Assembly: GCF_048128805.1 (NCBI RefSeq)
Contig: NC_136008.1
Coordinates: forward strand, 15,727,572-15,791,571
DNA length: 64,000 bases
DNA from: Centroberyx gerrardi
Lineage: Eukaryota > Chordata > Actinopteri > Beryciformes > Berycidae
Direction: 5' to 3'
The notes beneath the pieces are model-generated. The model saw nothing but the letters and a program-made list of their open reading frames with translations. It had not been told where the DNA came from and did no database searches. A program made the translations under genes and the position numbers. Below are positions 10,598 through 22,681 of this stretch, piece after piece; positions within the stretch are counted from its first letter, which is position 1; each line of letters begins with the position of its first letter.

Positions 10598-12850
10598 TGG
10601 AGCAGAAATCCTTAGACGTACAAGCTGACGTGGGGATCCATCTCTATCCATTCCTGAGGGCCAAAGCCATGTGACCACTGGCACAAAATGACAGATACGC
10701 CTCAACTGATGTGTAGGCTATACGAGTCAACGAGTTTATAAAGTAGACCTGGGCTATATTGGAAAGGAAAAATACTGAGACGAAGATTTACATGGACTAC
10801 ATTAAAGGCTTCATTTTCACTGAGAGAGCTAAGTAGTTTACTACAGTTTAATTTTCAGCCTATAGATTGGTAGGAGCTATTTTAGTGTCTATAGGCTATC
10901 ACCGTCCGTTTGGAAGCTCAAACACATTGCAAAAATATAGGCAAAAAGAGAATTACATTTTCGGTTGATTCTTCAAACAAGGACTCGTCCTAATTTTTCC
11001 TTACAGTTCATTAGAAACCTAAACCTCACCTTAACCCTAACCTTAACCTCTGCGGAGACTATCTGTTTCCCTAAACAGAGACGAAAAACATATTTTTCGA
11101 CCAGAAAGCGAAAACCTATATTTCCCCCATATAGAAAATAATAAAATAATAGCCATAAACTGTGGCACATAAGGCTGAATCAGTTTTGAAGTGGCAACAT
11201 GTAGCCTGAGACTGCAATGCGCAAGCTATAAAGCACAAAGATATCGTATTGAATAGCATTCAATATGCCACACTGCCCGTCAATTTAGAAATAGTTACGC
11301 TATTTCTTTTAATGGAAGTAATCGTTATTTAATCATTTGATTGTATCATTGCGTCTTCCCTGCAGCTAATGGTGGGTATGAATTCGTCGCGTCTCTCTGT
11401 GAATTTAATATAGCTCTTTCTAAATATAGACTAATCTGTTCCACAACTGACGGAGCAGTGTGAGTCATGCTGCACTTTTGGTAGGCATCAGTCCAGTTTG
11501 GCACCCGGGGACAAAAACACAATAGCCTAAAGAAGGGCTTGGTTATCTGCTTTACAGTTGGCTGTGTGGCTGTTTGGGCCAACATGCACCTTGGACCATT
11601 TTCAGAGGTCAGTGAGAGCAGAGTGTGCAGGCTTTTCGGCCGGCTGGACTCTGTCCCCTATATGCCCAAAATAGTGTTTAAATGCTTCCTGTTTTTGCCT
11701 GGCACGAGATTAAAAATTGATAAGCCTTCCTTTTAAACAGGCCTGCTACTCTAATGTTTTTATTGCCACGTGTGCTTGCAGTGAACCAGCATATTCCACT
11801 TCTGCTTTAAGACTAAATGCTTGGAGGATTGAAGCCTGGACAAATGGAAAGGATCAGGGGAACTGAGAAGAAGGCCAAGCTGCATGTAGCCTGAATAAAG
11901 TTCACTGTCCTAGGAAGGTAATTAGTTTGTACGCAGTCATGACAGAGCATGCGTTTAACGTTTAATGCAAACATACTGGAGTTGTTTATAGGCTATTAAT
12001 GATCAAGGTATTTCTGAATGTAGCCAAGAAGATCCCAGCCTTCACTATCGTCCCAGAGCGTGTTCTCTGTTTGCAAGGCCTTGTTCAAAGCGTTGGACAC
12101 GGGCTGCTTCCCTCACTCCAATCTGTTTTAATTTGTCATCACTTGTGCGCTAAGTGGGCGCGTGTGAAACATTTCACTAATCTAGCTGTGCAGTCCAATT
12201 TGAAATTTAGTCCCAAATCAGTTTCCACAGATCAAGAATGGTGAATTTATCATCTGCAGGGAAACATTAGGTGACTGTGTGATAGTTTATTCTCTTATTT
12301 CTGCCCAGTGGTTTGTTGTTTGTCTCGCAGCTAACCGACCGATGGAGGTGAGAGACGTGGATCAAACTTTCATGACTGTATGATATTATATTATTCACAT
12401 CTGAAACACTTCACTGATGTTACATTTGATATGTTATTCAGTGATATCCATTTAGTGAGTAAATTGGTGTTAGCTGAAACAATAAACTTGACTGTGACTC
12501 CTGTTTGTTCGTTGTTGTTTTTTGAAGTATCAGGCCATTCTGAAATGTAGATCAGGCCAACTTCATCAATTGGAGTGAACGATTGATTATATGATCGGAT
12601 AATATGATCGAGCTGTCAGCTTCATGCTTTAGGACGAGGCAGCGGGAGTGGCCTGTTGCTCAGATTAAACCTCCTTCCTCCTCGCTGTACAACACATTTC
12701 TCAAATAGTTTCACCTCACAACTGTTTAGATTACAGTCTGAAAGAAGCAGATTGTCGGTTGCCAGCAAGGTAAAACTGAGCCAGGTTACGGTGCATTCAT
12801 CTATTCATCTATATGGCAGTTTTCATTAGAATCGAGCAGCTAATAAGAAG

Positions 12851-13098
12851 TGATGTAGAGGTAAATAAAAAAGGAGGAAAACTTTGACCTTCATAAGGAA
12901 AACAGCCATGAACACAAATCAAATATATTTTCAGAAAAGTATGAATTTATGCTTTCCCCCTGAAAAGAGCCTCTCTTCATACAACTTGCATCAGTTTGAT
13001 AGTACTTACTTTGATGTACTCTGAATTTCATATAATAAAGATTTATGTCAGCCTAAAAAGGTGGGTAAACTGATCAGTTCACACCGCTGCATCCCTGG
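12851..13098 (-). mobile_element. hAT-like nonautonomous DNA element, copy C
   Basis: Reverse-orientation copy of the family. The left end AGTGATGTAGAGGTAAATAA and the right end CACCGCTGCATCCCTGG match the family termini. The flanking 8-mers CTAATAAG and GTTATAAG agree at six of eight positions, again suggesting an 8-bp target duplication. Length is 248 bp. Confidence 0.6.
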
Positions 13099-16000
13099 TT
13101 ATAAGTCATCCATCCAGGCTAAAGTTAAATTTCAGTTAAATTTCAGTTAAAAGAGGCAATAGATTTCCTTGATATCATTTGTAACATGGCGGATCTATTT
13201 ATGGAGCAAATGAAAGGCATGTTTGTTGTTAGTTTGTGAGAGTTTGAGATGGGATAAAGTAGTAAGGATGAAGGACAGGGAAATAAAAAGGCCTGCGCTT
13301 CTCTTATCTGTCCTGCTGCATAAAGGTCCCTTCAAAATAAATGTGGGAGGTTTATGTGAATTACCGAGATTGTGGGGGAAAATGCAAAAACTGAAGGTAA
13401 AAATAGAGCTGTAGTCAGTAGGTGGCTGTTTGTTTGTCTCTCAGCGCTAAATCATGATTTTCAAATAATAATGCAGATTACACCAACGGTTTTCTAGGTT
13501 TCCCACAATTTTCTGTCGACAGTTAAATGGCACATGGTGAAACTGTCCCAAAAAGCTGTATACCTGCCTTTCATGGTCCCCGACATCATTTCACAAGGGG
13601 CCATATTCTGATATTTGGGCCACTGTCCCGCTTAAGATTCGCAGTTTAAACAAAAAAAAAAGTCCCAGAGAAAATTAAACTGTGTGACATGAAAACAGTT
13701 TAAAATCCCTTCAGCCTCCTCATTTTGTTAATGGCTTGAAACTAATCACAGAGGAATCATTGCAAGCTTTTGATTTATTACTGAAATTGACAAATCTATT
13801 ATTTTTTCATATGTCTTTAGGTATGAGGCCTCTAAAATGTTTTAAAAAGAATACTTTGGAAATATTAACATTTGTGTAGGATTTGTATAGCCTAGCAGCA
13901 GTTAATGTTAACTTGAACAAAATCACAGAATTATTAAATATGTCTCAGACATATTATGATATATGACACCAGATTTACATATAATGCCAAAATGGTCGAA
14001 TCATACGAATTTACAGAGGCAAAAACTATAGGTGGGTCATGTCAGGTATGACCGTATAAGGATTTATCGTAATGTCAGCCTCCATGTGTCAACACACAAA
14101 CTATGTAGAATGATTTCTAAAACAGTACCAGGCGAAGCTTTATATGTGATCTGTTTTACTTTATTTCTAAACTCAGGCTGTATAAGGACAGGATGGTTAT
14201 TTTAGTGTAAACTGTGTTTTGGAACCATTTCCATCTGAGGAACCGCTTGGACATCTAAATGCTTCTTTACTGATTTGATAACTGCTCCGTTTAAAAGCAC
14301 CTTCTGCTTCCCTATAAAACAGATGTTTTTTTCTTAGTGCTGTGCTTCCAAAAGAAGGTCCATGAGTTATTGTTACAGGAACGTGTATCTGAAAGTCTTG
14401 GTATGTTGATGAAACCAAAATATCCTTTTACCCTTCGATTAAGTATCTTCATTGCTTCATTACATCACTCCTCTCCATTGTCACATTATGTTATGTGAAG
14501 TGAGCAAATTACCGTTAATTAAAAGAAGGGAAAAACATTTTTGAGAACACAATTAAAGGAAAATAGCACTCATTTAAAGAATTCATATGTAAATAAATAG
14601 TTCAGAGATCCAGAGATATTTTGAACATTAAAAAAAAACACAATCCAGATACCAGAGAACTAGGACCTTTAATGTCAAGATGTAAAAACCTGAAGCTGCT
14701 CCAGGAAGAGAGAGAGACGGAAAAGATGGTAAAGACTGTGACAGCACCCAGGGGGGCTTCTGGGGATCAGGGTGCTTTTGGGGGTTCAGAACTGATACCA
14801 CTGTAAAATAAGACTCATTCATGCAAAAAAAAAACAACATTTTCTTGGTTCACTAAATCAACATCTCATTCATTATCTATGGATCTTCTCATTTCATATT
14901 CAAGGCTGTCAAGCAGCCCTAAGCCCATAATCAAATAATGAAAGGCAGCAATTTTGGTTTACACTCCTTGTCCCAAATCAGACATCAATCACATCGTCTG
15001 TCTGTCTGTCTTCCTATCACTTTGGAAATGTGAATCTTCACTATGATGACATTTTATTCTCCCATGCAATGATTTATGAATCCAGATTTTGCATCATCTT
15101 TGCTCGTCTCTAATTCGGTGACAATTCTGGCTAAAAGAAAATCCAGAGGTTGACATAATTGCAAATCATGTGGTAAAATGTGGGGGATATAAACAGAAAA
15201 TATGAGGAAAACACGTCAAAACAAAATGATTCCAGTAGGAGGAGACAAGTGCAAATTCATGATTTTCTTTTCAGGCCTAACAAGCGGAGAATTTGATTGT
15301 GTGTTCAGACTTGTGTTGCTGCCCTTGACGGCGCCTAATGCCAAGTTGCGGAAGGCTGAAGAGTCTCTACTGAAGGGAAAATGTTTTGGGTGACATATGT
15401 ACATATACTCCGTTCAGTTTAATGTACCATAAGTATTTTGGTTTATTGGTTGAGGGGGGAGTTTTATGACAATTTGCCTCAATACAATTTTGTCTTTACC
15501 ATGGCTGTAACTGATTTCCCAATAAAGAATTTCGTTCTGGTCTGAAGTTCATTAGTTTATAACACTTTGTTTTGATTTCAATTTTCTTAAACCCTACACA
15601 CCCTTATATGTGCATAACAACTTAATAAACAGGAAACCACAGCAGCCCATAACTCAATGAGACTGCAAACTATGCTTATTTTTCATCCACAACATTTCGT
15701 TGGGTGAACAGCATGTCAGTATGTCCTGAAAACATCTCTCAATTCACTAACTCTATCATTCAGTATCAAGCAAGGAAGGAGGCAATGCATGAAATATATC
15801 AGCCTTTTATTTCGCCTTATATATATAGCTATATGGGCTATTCAGTGAAGTTGAAGCTTTAATTTCTTTGGATTGCGCCCTTCTTAGTTACAGTGTGAAA
15901 TCCGTTGTCTCTTTTTTCATTATGCACAAAATCGAAATGTTTTAAATTCAGCAAAAATGCAAGTTGTCAGAGCTTTACAATTATTATTATGAGCCTAGTA

Positions 16001-16554
16001 TTATTACTGTTAGCCTAGAATTACTATTATTACTAGTAGTAGTAGTAGCCTATAGTAGCCTAGTAGTGGTGTTTTAGATGTTGTTAGTATTATTATTGGA
16101 AGGCTATATTGCATCACTGTTATTACTGTATTGATTCATATCATGGCATGCTCATATATTCAGGCCTGGATGGAGGTTTTTGAGTCAGATGTATTAACCT
16201 GCTCAGCTGTTAGGGGGAGCAGTACAATGGAAATGGACAGGGGGGAGACCACATCTGTCTGCAGAGGAGGAAAAGTTTCCGACGGGACTCAGCCCTTGTA
16301 GGATGGGACATACGGTAGTAATAACACGACTCCCACAAAAAAATGTATTCTAAGATATCAAACTAAGTCCCAGTGCCTTGGAGACATCTTGAATGCCTTG
16401 AAGAAAATGACAAATACATGTGGCTGTTTTTCTCCTGTGATCTGAGGACTTGTGAGACGCGTGACGTTGAACTTGTTAGGCTTGTGTTATGCAATACATT
16501 TCTTTTTTCTTTTTCTTTTTTTAAATCAAATTCAAAGATGGTTGCGAATGAAGC

Positions 16555-16975
16555 CTGTATTACTTACATGCACACCGCTACTTCGATGTTAATGCGATTA
16601 GGAGAATACTGCGATATGTGAGGAAATGGCTCATGTTAACACCTTAATCCTATTATGATACTTCGATTAAGGTCATATTTGGATATTATTAATACTGCGA
16701 TGAAGACCCGTGGAGTCCTGTGATTTTAGTGGTGTTTTTGAAGGGTTGTTTGGACACGAATAGGCCTGTCCATGGGCTTCACATACTCTGAGCTGTTAAT
16801 TTTTATACCTACTACCGTTATTTACATCCACATTTCATTCTTAGAGTTTCAACACCAGATAAATTGGGTGAAATATTACAGTTACTCAATAATCGTAGTG
16901 TACAAGATCACACGAATAGCGGAATATCAACATAGCCGTCTTTAACTATATGCATGTAAACATCTTAATCAATTT
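16555..16975. mobile_element. Possible short DNA element with TTACATGCA termini
   Basis: The left side reads TACTTACATGCACACCGCTA and the right side ATGCATGTAAACATCTTAAT, which are roughly inverted. The interior has repeated CTTCGAT/GATTA(A)G blocks. It resembles in style the better-defined element at 42023-42587. Borders are uncertain. Confidence 0.25.
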
Positions 16976-17848
16976 GAAGACTTGTTTCAAAATTAGATAG
17001 GCCTAACCATTTGAAAAAAGCACCTATTGTTGCAAAATGATTCATAGCACAAAATTAAAACGAATATTAGGTCATAAAATTAAAACGAATAGTAAGGTCT
17101 TTACAAATTTATAATAGACAGACTGGATTATATTTTGGAGATTTCGAATGATGAAATTCGGATTTCCCTCCCCCCCCCAAAAAAAAACTGTATATGTAGC
17201 ATTTTAGAAACGAAATTTCCAATTGTCTTAAGCAAAGCATGGGCAATAATATATTATTGTGTGTAAACATATTAATTGATTTAGGCATGCCGTTTGTTTA
17301 TCTGAGTCCTTCTTTGTCAAGCACTTAGTCGCATGTAATATAAAATTATTTGCAATATATGAAAAAATATTTGTAATATAAAAATATTGCGAATATGAAT
17401 GGAAAATGAATAAATCCGCATTGTCATTTCACACAACTCAAGCCAAATAAGGCGATGCTGAACTATTGAGAAAGCTGAAATAAACATTTAGGTTTGTAAT
17501 TATAGGAATACAATTAAGAGTATAAAAAAAACAACTAAAAAAAAACTATAGGCCATTGCATTGATCAACCCTAACGAAAAATCACTATAATAAACTTCTA
17601 TAGCCTGTAACATTGCTATCGGCAATCATTGTGTGTCTGTGCTACTAGTGATTTCATTTAGACTTTCTCGTGCTTCAATGTATTTTTTTTTTTTATCTCC
17701 TAACCCTAACCCTAGGGATATTATCACTATAATATCCCTATAATATTCATATAGTGAAATATTATCTGTATGATGAAATTATTGCTCCTTGTTTTACCTT
17801 AACGGCTGTGACAAGTTTTGATAGGGTAACAAGTATTCTTTCTATTCC

Positions 17849-17851
<3 letters not shown>

Positions 17852-17906
<55 letters not shown>
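17852..17906. repeat. (CA)n microsatellite
   Basis: About 26 CA units with one TA near the right end. Confidence 0.95.
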
Positions 17907-17907
<1 letters not shown>

Positions 17908-18611
17908 TTGTCAGCAGCCTACAAAATAGTTTTGGCTTGAATCTCTCCTCATATGGAAGACAGTCTGTCTTTCCAGTCTGCTGTCGCTCTGCTGCGACAC
18001 ACAGAGTCTGCGCTGGCGGAGTTTCGCCACTAGATGGCAACATAAAGTCTTGGTGGATCAAATAGACCGGGGCTCGGTGCTAAATGAGGGCTTCATAAAG
18101 ACATGAAATACATACTGCACATCATGTTAAGACTAAAGGTTTCAGTCTTTCATCAGTTTAGGGGACACTGCCTGTTTGAAATGACATAAAACCTTTACAG
18201 AGACTGGTGCAGTCTTTCACTGATAAGCGTCCCTGTTTAATTTGGACTGAAAAAGGTGAATGAACATCACAAGGTAGGTTATATTGCGTCTCGCAAACAT
18301 TTATTGGGGAAAAAAACTTTGGCTATTGCAGTCAAGAAAGGGAGAATAGATATAGTTGCAGTCAGATAGTATTTACATGTTTAAATAGGCCTGCGTTTCA
18401 ATACTTTGAAAATATGATTGACTGAGAGGCATAAATTGCATACATAGTCTATAGCCTGTTGAGTTGTACTGTGGCTCTGGGCAAAATGCCCAGACTTTAT
18501 ACATTGGAATGAAGACAATAACAATATTGCCTTAGGTGTGGGCCAACTAATTGTAATATTCAGGCTGTATTCTCACCTTTGATTCCGTTTCAGGTGACAC
18601 TTTCATTATGA

Positions 18612-18869
18612 CGGATTCAGTGACAGGCATTTTAAATTGTCTGTTCACCCACCTTTTAATTTGTGGAATAGAGTTTATCTACCTCTTTACCTTTTTAGAT
18701 GAATCCTCATGAATGAAATCCATAGCCTAGGCCTACATCATAGTCACAAGTATCAGATTGATGTAAGTTATATGAGGATAGAATATGGAGAAAACAAACA
18801 AATGAATGCCGAAAATATTCTTGTTTTTTGTTTGTTGTTGTTTGCCTCATAGTTTACCACTACATCACT
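18612..18869 (+). mobile_element. hAT-like nonautonomous DNA element, copy D
   Basis: Same orientation as copy E. Shared blocks are TTCACCCACCTTTTAATTTG, GATTGATGTAAGTTAT (also in copy B), and the right end AGTTTACCACTACATCACTG. The left terminus is decayed. Length is about 258 bp. It lies in the likely hoxa13b 3' flank. Confidence 0.55.
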
Positions 18870-19288
18870 GTCTAAAGATATACTGAAATCTATTATAGTC
18901 ACGAATTCTTTAGGCTGCAGCCTCCCTGTAACGAAGTGACTAAACTGAAGTGGAAGGGGCAGGGCAGCTGGATGCCACAGGCCCACAGACTGGACACAAT
19001 GTCTTATCGTTTTGTGAATATTATAAGGAGATCCACGTCATACATCCCTCGGAGAATCGCCTTGGTCAACATGTTGCAAACCATTTCCGATCTTCTGTCA
19101 ACAGGCCACATCGACTGGTTCCAATTAAAACGTGAGGAGGGAAACGTAGGCCTGAGTGAATTTCCAAAGCAGAACCACCTTGGCGACAAAGAAACCGTTC
19201 ATAATGTAATAAATTATAGCACAGTTCATTTGGATGAAGGCGCATCCAGGTCCCTCTTTTCCCCCTCTTTCAGTATATATCTCCAAAG

Positions 19289-20420
19289 CTAACTGGTACT
19301 CTTGAATTTATTGACGACTTTCTTCTCCTTAACGCGCCTATTCTGAAACCAGATTGTCACTTGTCTCTCTGTCAGATTTGTCTGGGCGGATATCCTCCTT
19401 CTTTTGTCCTTGGTGATGAATTTATTGGTGGCGTACTCCCTTTCCAGTTCTTTTAGCTGTACCTTGGTGTATGGCACACGCTTCTTTCTCCCACGGCGAA
19501 TGGAGTTGTCTGCACCAGATATAGTGTCTGTAAAAAAAAAAAACACGTTCAATATTATATCTTAACCCACTTGCTACAGATTAGGAAAGCATTTCATTTT
19601 CATCATGTTTCTTCTCAGTGTTTCACATGCATTATGCAGAACAGAACCAATCAAATGGGACAGTGTAAATAAATAAATAAGAGCCTTTCACTTCACATCA
19701 GATATTGCATGTGTAAGTCTGTTTAAGTTGTATTGCACAATCTTATGTACATTGCGTTGTTATTTGTTACTAAACGTAGAAATTACCTTGTAAAGAGGAT
19801 TTCCACAGAGGATTTGACTGTGGCTGGTCCTTGGTGCAGTAAACTTGGCCACTCCAGCCGTTGGTGATCGCCCATGGCTGGTATGGCTCCATGGGCAGCA
19901 GAGACTCGTGCCGGGGCTCGGAGGGAGCGCTCAGCGCAGGTACGACGGGCACGTCCAGGTAGCTGGGCTGGTAAGGAGCCGAGGAATAGCCTTGATAGAA
20001 GGCGAACTCTTTCGCCCTGGCCGGGAACTCCTCACCAGAGACTGATGTGTCCATGTATTTATCCCCATAGCCAGAGGGCTGCGCACAAGGCTTGACGCTG
20101 CTGTGTGACATCCTACATGGGTAATAACTGCTGCCAAAATATCCATAGGGCAAAGATGCATTGGGCGAGCTCTGGGTAGCAGAACAGGGGCTGCATTGTT
20201 TGCCAGGCTCCCCCATGCCAGAGACTGGCACCTCACTCGCAGTGTAGGTGGTGCTCGGAGCCAGCGAGGTTGGATGCGCTAACAAATTCCTGCACTGGTT
20301 TGCAGCAAAATTGCCTCCTGTAAATCCCTCCATGGTTTTGCTTCTTTCATCCAAGCCGTTGTCGTAGAGGAACATCACCGGGTCAATCCAGCGTGAATGG
20401 AGAAGTAATGAGGCGGTCAT
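19289..20420 (-). CDS. hoxa13b: Homeobox protein Hox-A13b
   Basis: The most 5' Hox gene of the cluster, 290 aa in two exons: 20420-19787 and 19527-19289 (stop in the codon after Lys-Ser-Thr-Ser). Donor TACAAG|GTAATT and acceptor TTACAG|ACACTA rebuild Asp212 across a phase-1 junction. The intron is only 259 bp. The start [20 protein letters not shown] matches the Hox13 N-terminus. Conserved blocks follow: [49 protein letters not shown] and [13 protein letters not shown]. The homeodomain is at about 224-283 ([30 protein letters not shown]). The long polyalanine tracts of mammalian HOXA13 are absent, as is usual in fish. Hox13 proteins act in the nucleus to pattern distal fin, hindgut and tail. 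The paralogue suffix is inferred from the missing evx1. Confidence 0.95.
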
Positions 20421-20538
20421 AGCATGCCCTACATCGAGACGACCAGTTCTTTTTCAAAATCCCCTCGACTGAACACAGATAGCGACTCTCAGAGAGTAAC
20501 GATACCAACATGCCTGAGTACATAAAGATCGCAAGGTT

Positions 20539-20560
20539 ATTGGCCAGGGCCAAACACGTG
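20539..20560 (-). promoter_or_regulatory. CCAAT box and E-box upstream of hoxa13b
   Basis: CCAAT (ATTGG on the + strand) at 20539-20543 and a palindromic CACGTG at 20555-20560, about 120-140 bp upstream of the ATG. Spacing suits a proximal promoter. The transcription start is not determined. Confidence 0.35.
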
Positions 20561-21998
20561 ATATGCAAAAGAGATGATAAACGTCTAGACAGCAGATAAT
20601 GCAGATCCAGCTCTATATTTGTGGAGATGTTAATCAGCATTACTATCTTTTTATTTAAATCAGTCATATTCATATTTTTTCATTCATATTTTAGCTCAGT
20701 GATATTGCAATATTTCACTGAGGGGAGCCTACATTCCTATTGCCTAAACAGGTATTAGGAAGTGATATCAGAACAGACTTCTATGTTGCAATTTGTACTG
20801 CAGCATCCGAAAGACTAAAGGTGATATCTGCTTTAACATTTTGTACAGAATGGATGCGTAATTGCGCACGCCATTCCAATTGCGCAGGCAGCTACGTTAA
20901 GGATAAACCAAGGAAGAGTTAGCCAATCTGGATTCAAAATCAATTTCGGGTTTCTATTTAAAAACTAAAGCTTTAGCGTGGCTTATTACTGCGGCATGAG
21001 CCCGGAGTCAAAGATTTTTTAATAAAATACGCCAGCAAGTTCTTAAATTGACTGAACTGTTTGAAAGGCTTTGAGTGAAGTTTTTCATGATTTCGCTGGC
21101 AGCTTTTGTATTTTCTAAATACGAGACTGCCTTAAGGATGTGACATTTGAGAATATAAAATATAAAGACATTAATAAATGAAATTATAGTCTCGGCTCAT
21201 GATAGAAAAAGTGCATCATAGCCCAATGGTACTATAATCTGTCAACGCAAACACAAGCTCAGTGTCGACAAAATAGCAAAAGCAGGCCTCGTTTGGCAGC
21301 GCTCTTTTCCATACGGGTTAGACACGGCTGGAGGCCAAGGTCAAGTTGAAAGTTAGTCTGGTGAAATAGGCACTTGACGTCAGGAAAGCCCGAGGAGACA
21401 ATACTGCCAAATGCCGAAGAGGAGACTTCATCCACAGGGTATGCTTGTTTCATAAAGTGGTCCATGTGTAACCCGGTTTAGGGAACTTTTCCTCTTTCTT
21501 TTATCCTGCAAGTCTTTGGCAGTAACAACAAAATGTGTTTTACGCGCGTTAACGAAGGGTTAAAATCAAGGTTCGAGTTCAACTATTTTTATCACGCTAA
21601 CAGTAAAAAAGTGACCTCGGTAAGAAAATAAAACAACCTTGATTTTTTTTTTCATGTTTCTGCATTATTACACTATAATGCGAAACATACATCCAAGGGC
21701 GGGTTCTGTATGCTTCACGCAAAAAGCAAAGCTAAAAAGATAATGTCTAGGATTAGAACACAATTTCTAAAGTATAGAAACGAATTAATTATCTGCAGAG
21801 GCCTGTGGTAAAACAGTGAATGAAAAAGTGCTTTACGGCTTAAATGACTTTAAAATGTTCCTCAGCATGGAGTTGGGTGTGTTGTGATACAGCAGCCTAT
21901 AGGGACGTCAAGATTTACATGGGGTAGATTCGGATGAAACAAAATTGTGTTTTTATTTTAATTATTTAGTTTCTGTTTTTCATTTTCAAGGTGAGAGC

Positions 21999-22286
21999 AG
22001 GGATGTAGTGGAATGTGTACCCATACCTAATCTCAATTTAACCACCTTTTAAATTTGAGGAATAACGTTTACCCTCCTTTTTAGGCTATAGGCTACATCT
22101 TTAGCACCTAAATTCATAGCATACATAATAGTACTATTTAAGGAAATAGCCTACAGCATAGACGTAGCCTATGCTTTTCTGAAAATAGGCCTATAGTGGA
22201 TTTTTGTTTTTATTGATGGTTGTTTGACTTGATGATCACCGACTACGGGCTATAGCTTAACCACTTTTTATTTACCACTACATCAA
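21999..22286 (+). mobile_element. hAT-like nonautonomous DNA element, copy E
   Basis: Best-preserved copy, about 288 bp. It starts CAGGGATGTAGTGG and ends CCACTACATCAATG, so the ends are inverted repeats of about 12 bp. The outer CAG(G/T)G is a hAT-type terminus. The interior has ACCACCTTTTAAATTTGAGG, CATAGCATACATAATAGTAC and GATGATCACCGACTACGG, each found in other copies. No open reading frame of note. Confidence 0.65.
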
Positions 22287-22623
22287 TGCATTTAGTGGTA
22301 AAACAAAACAACAACAAAACAAAACAAACAATAGTGGATTGTCTGGATTCAAAAGCCGAGCTGCTAAATGAGTGCAGGCTGTCCAGGCTGGACAGGAAAC
22401 ATCTCAGCCGTGTTGTTCCCACCTTAGAGGACGGCTGTCATTCAAAACTACACATTTAGCAGCGTTTAAGAATTTTCTTACAAAATAACTACAGTTATAA
22501 GCAGTAATGCCACAAGTGCAGGACAAAACTGACCGAAAATGACCGAAATCATAACTAGGTCATAAGTAGCATCTAATTTATGTCAAAGAATGAGTGTCGC
22601 TAAGGGAACTCACAAAGACAGAC

Positions 22624-22681
22624 AACACACACACACACGCACACACACACACACACACACACGCACACACACACACACACA
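22624..22681. repeat. (CA)n microsatellite
   Basis: CA repeat with two CG interruptions. Confidence 0.95.

Larger units (their letters stand above)
10598..19288. other. hoxa11b-hoxa13b intergenic region
   Basis: About 8.7 kb without a supported gene. It includes two hAT-like copies (12851-13098, 18612-18869), a CA microsatellite (17852-17906), short telomere-like TAACCCTAACCC runs near 11030 and 17700, and a threefold repeat of AAATTTCAGTT around 13126-13150. A possible further inverted-terminus element sits at 16555-16975. Its right end holds the hoxa13b 3' UTR, for which AATAAA on the - strand at 18305-18300 is a candidate poly(A) signal. Confidence 0.45.

Noticed and set aside
11030-11060. 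Telomere-like TTAACCCTAACC runs here and near 17700
   Set aside because: Only two or three imperfect units. Such short runs are common in fish DNA and do not show a chromosome end or fusion.
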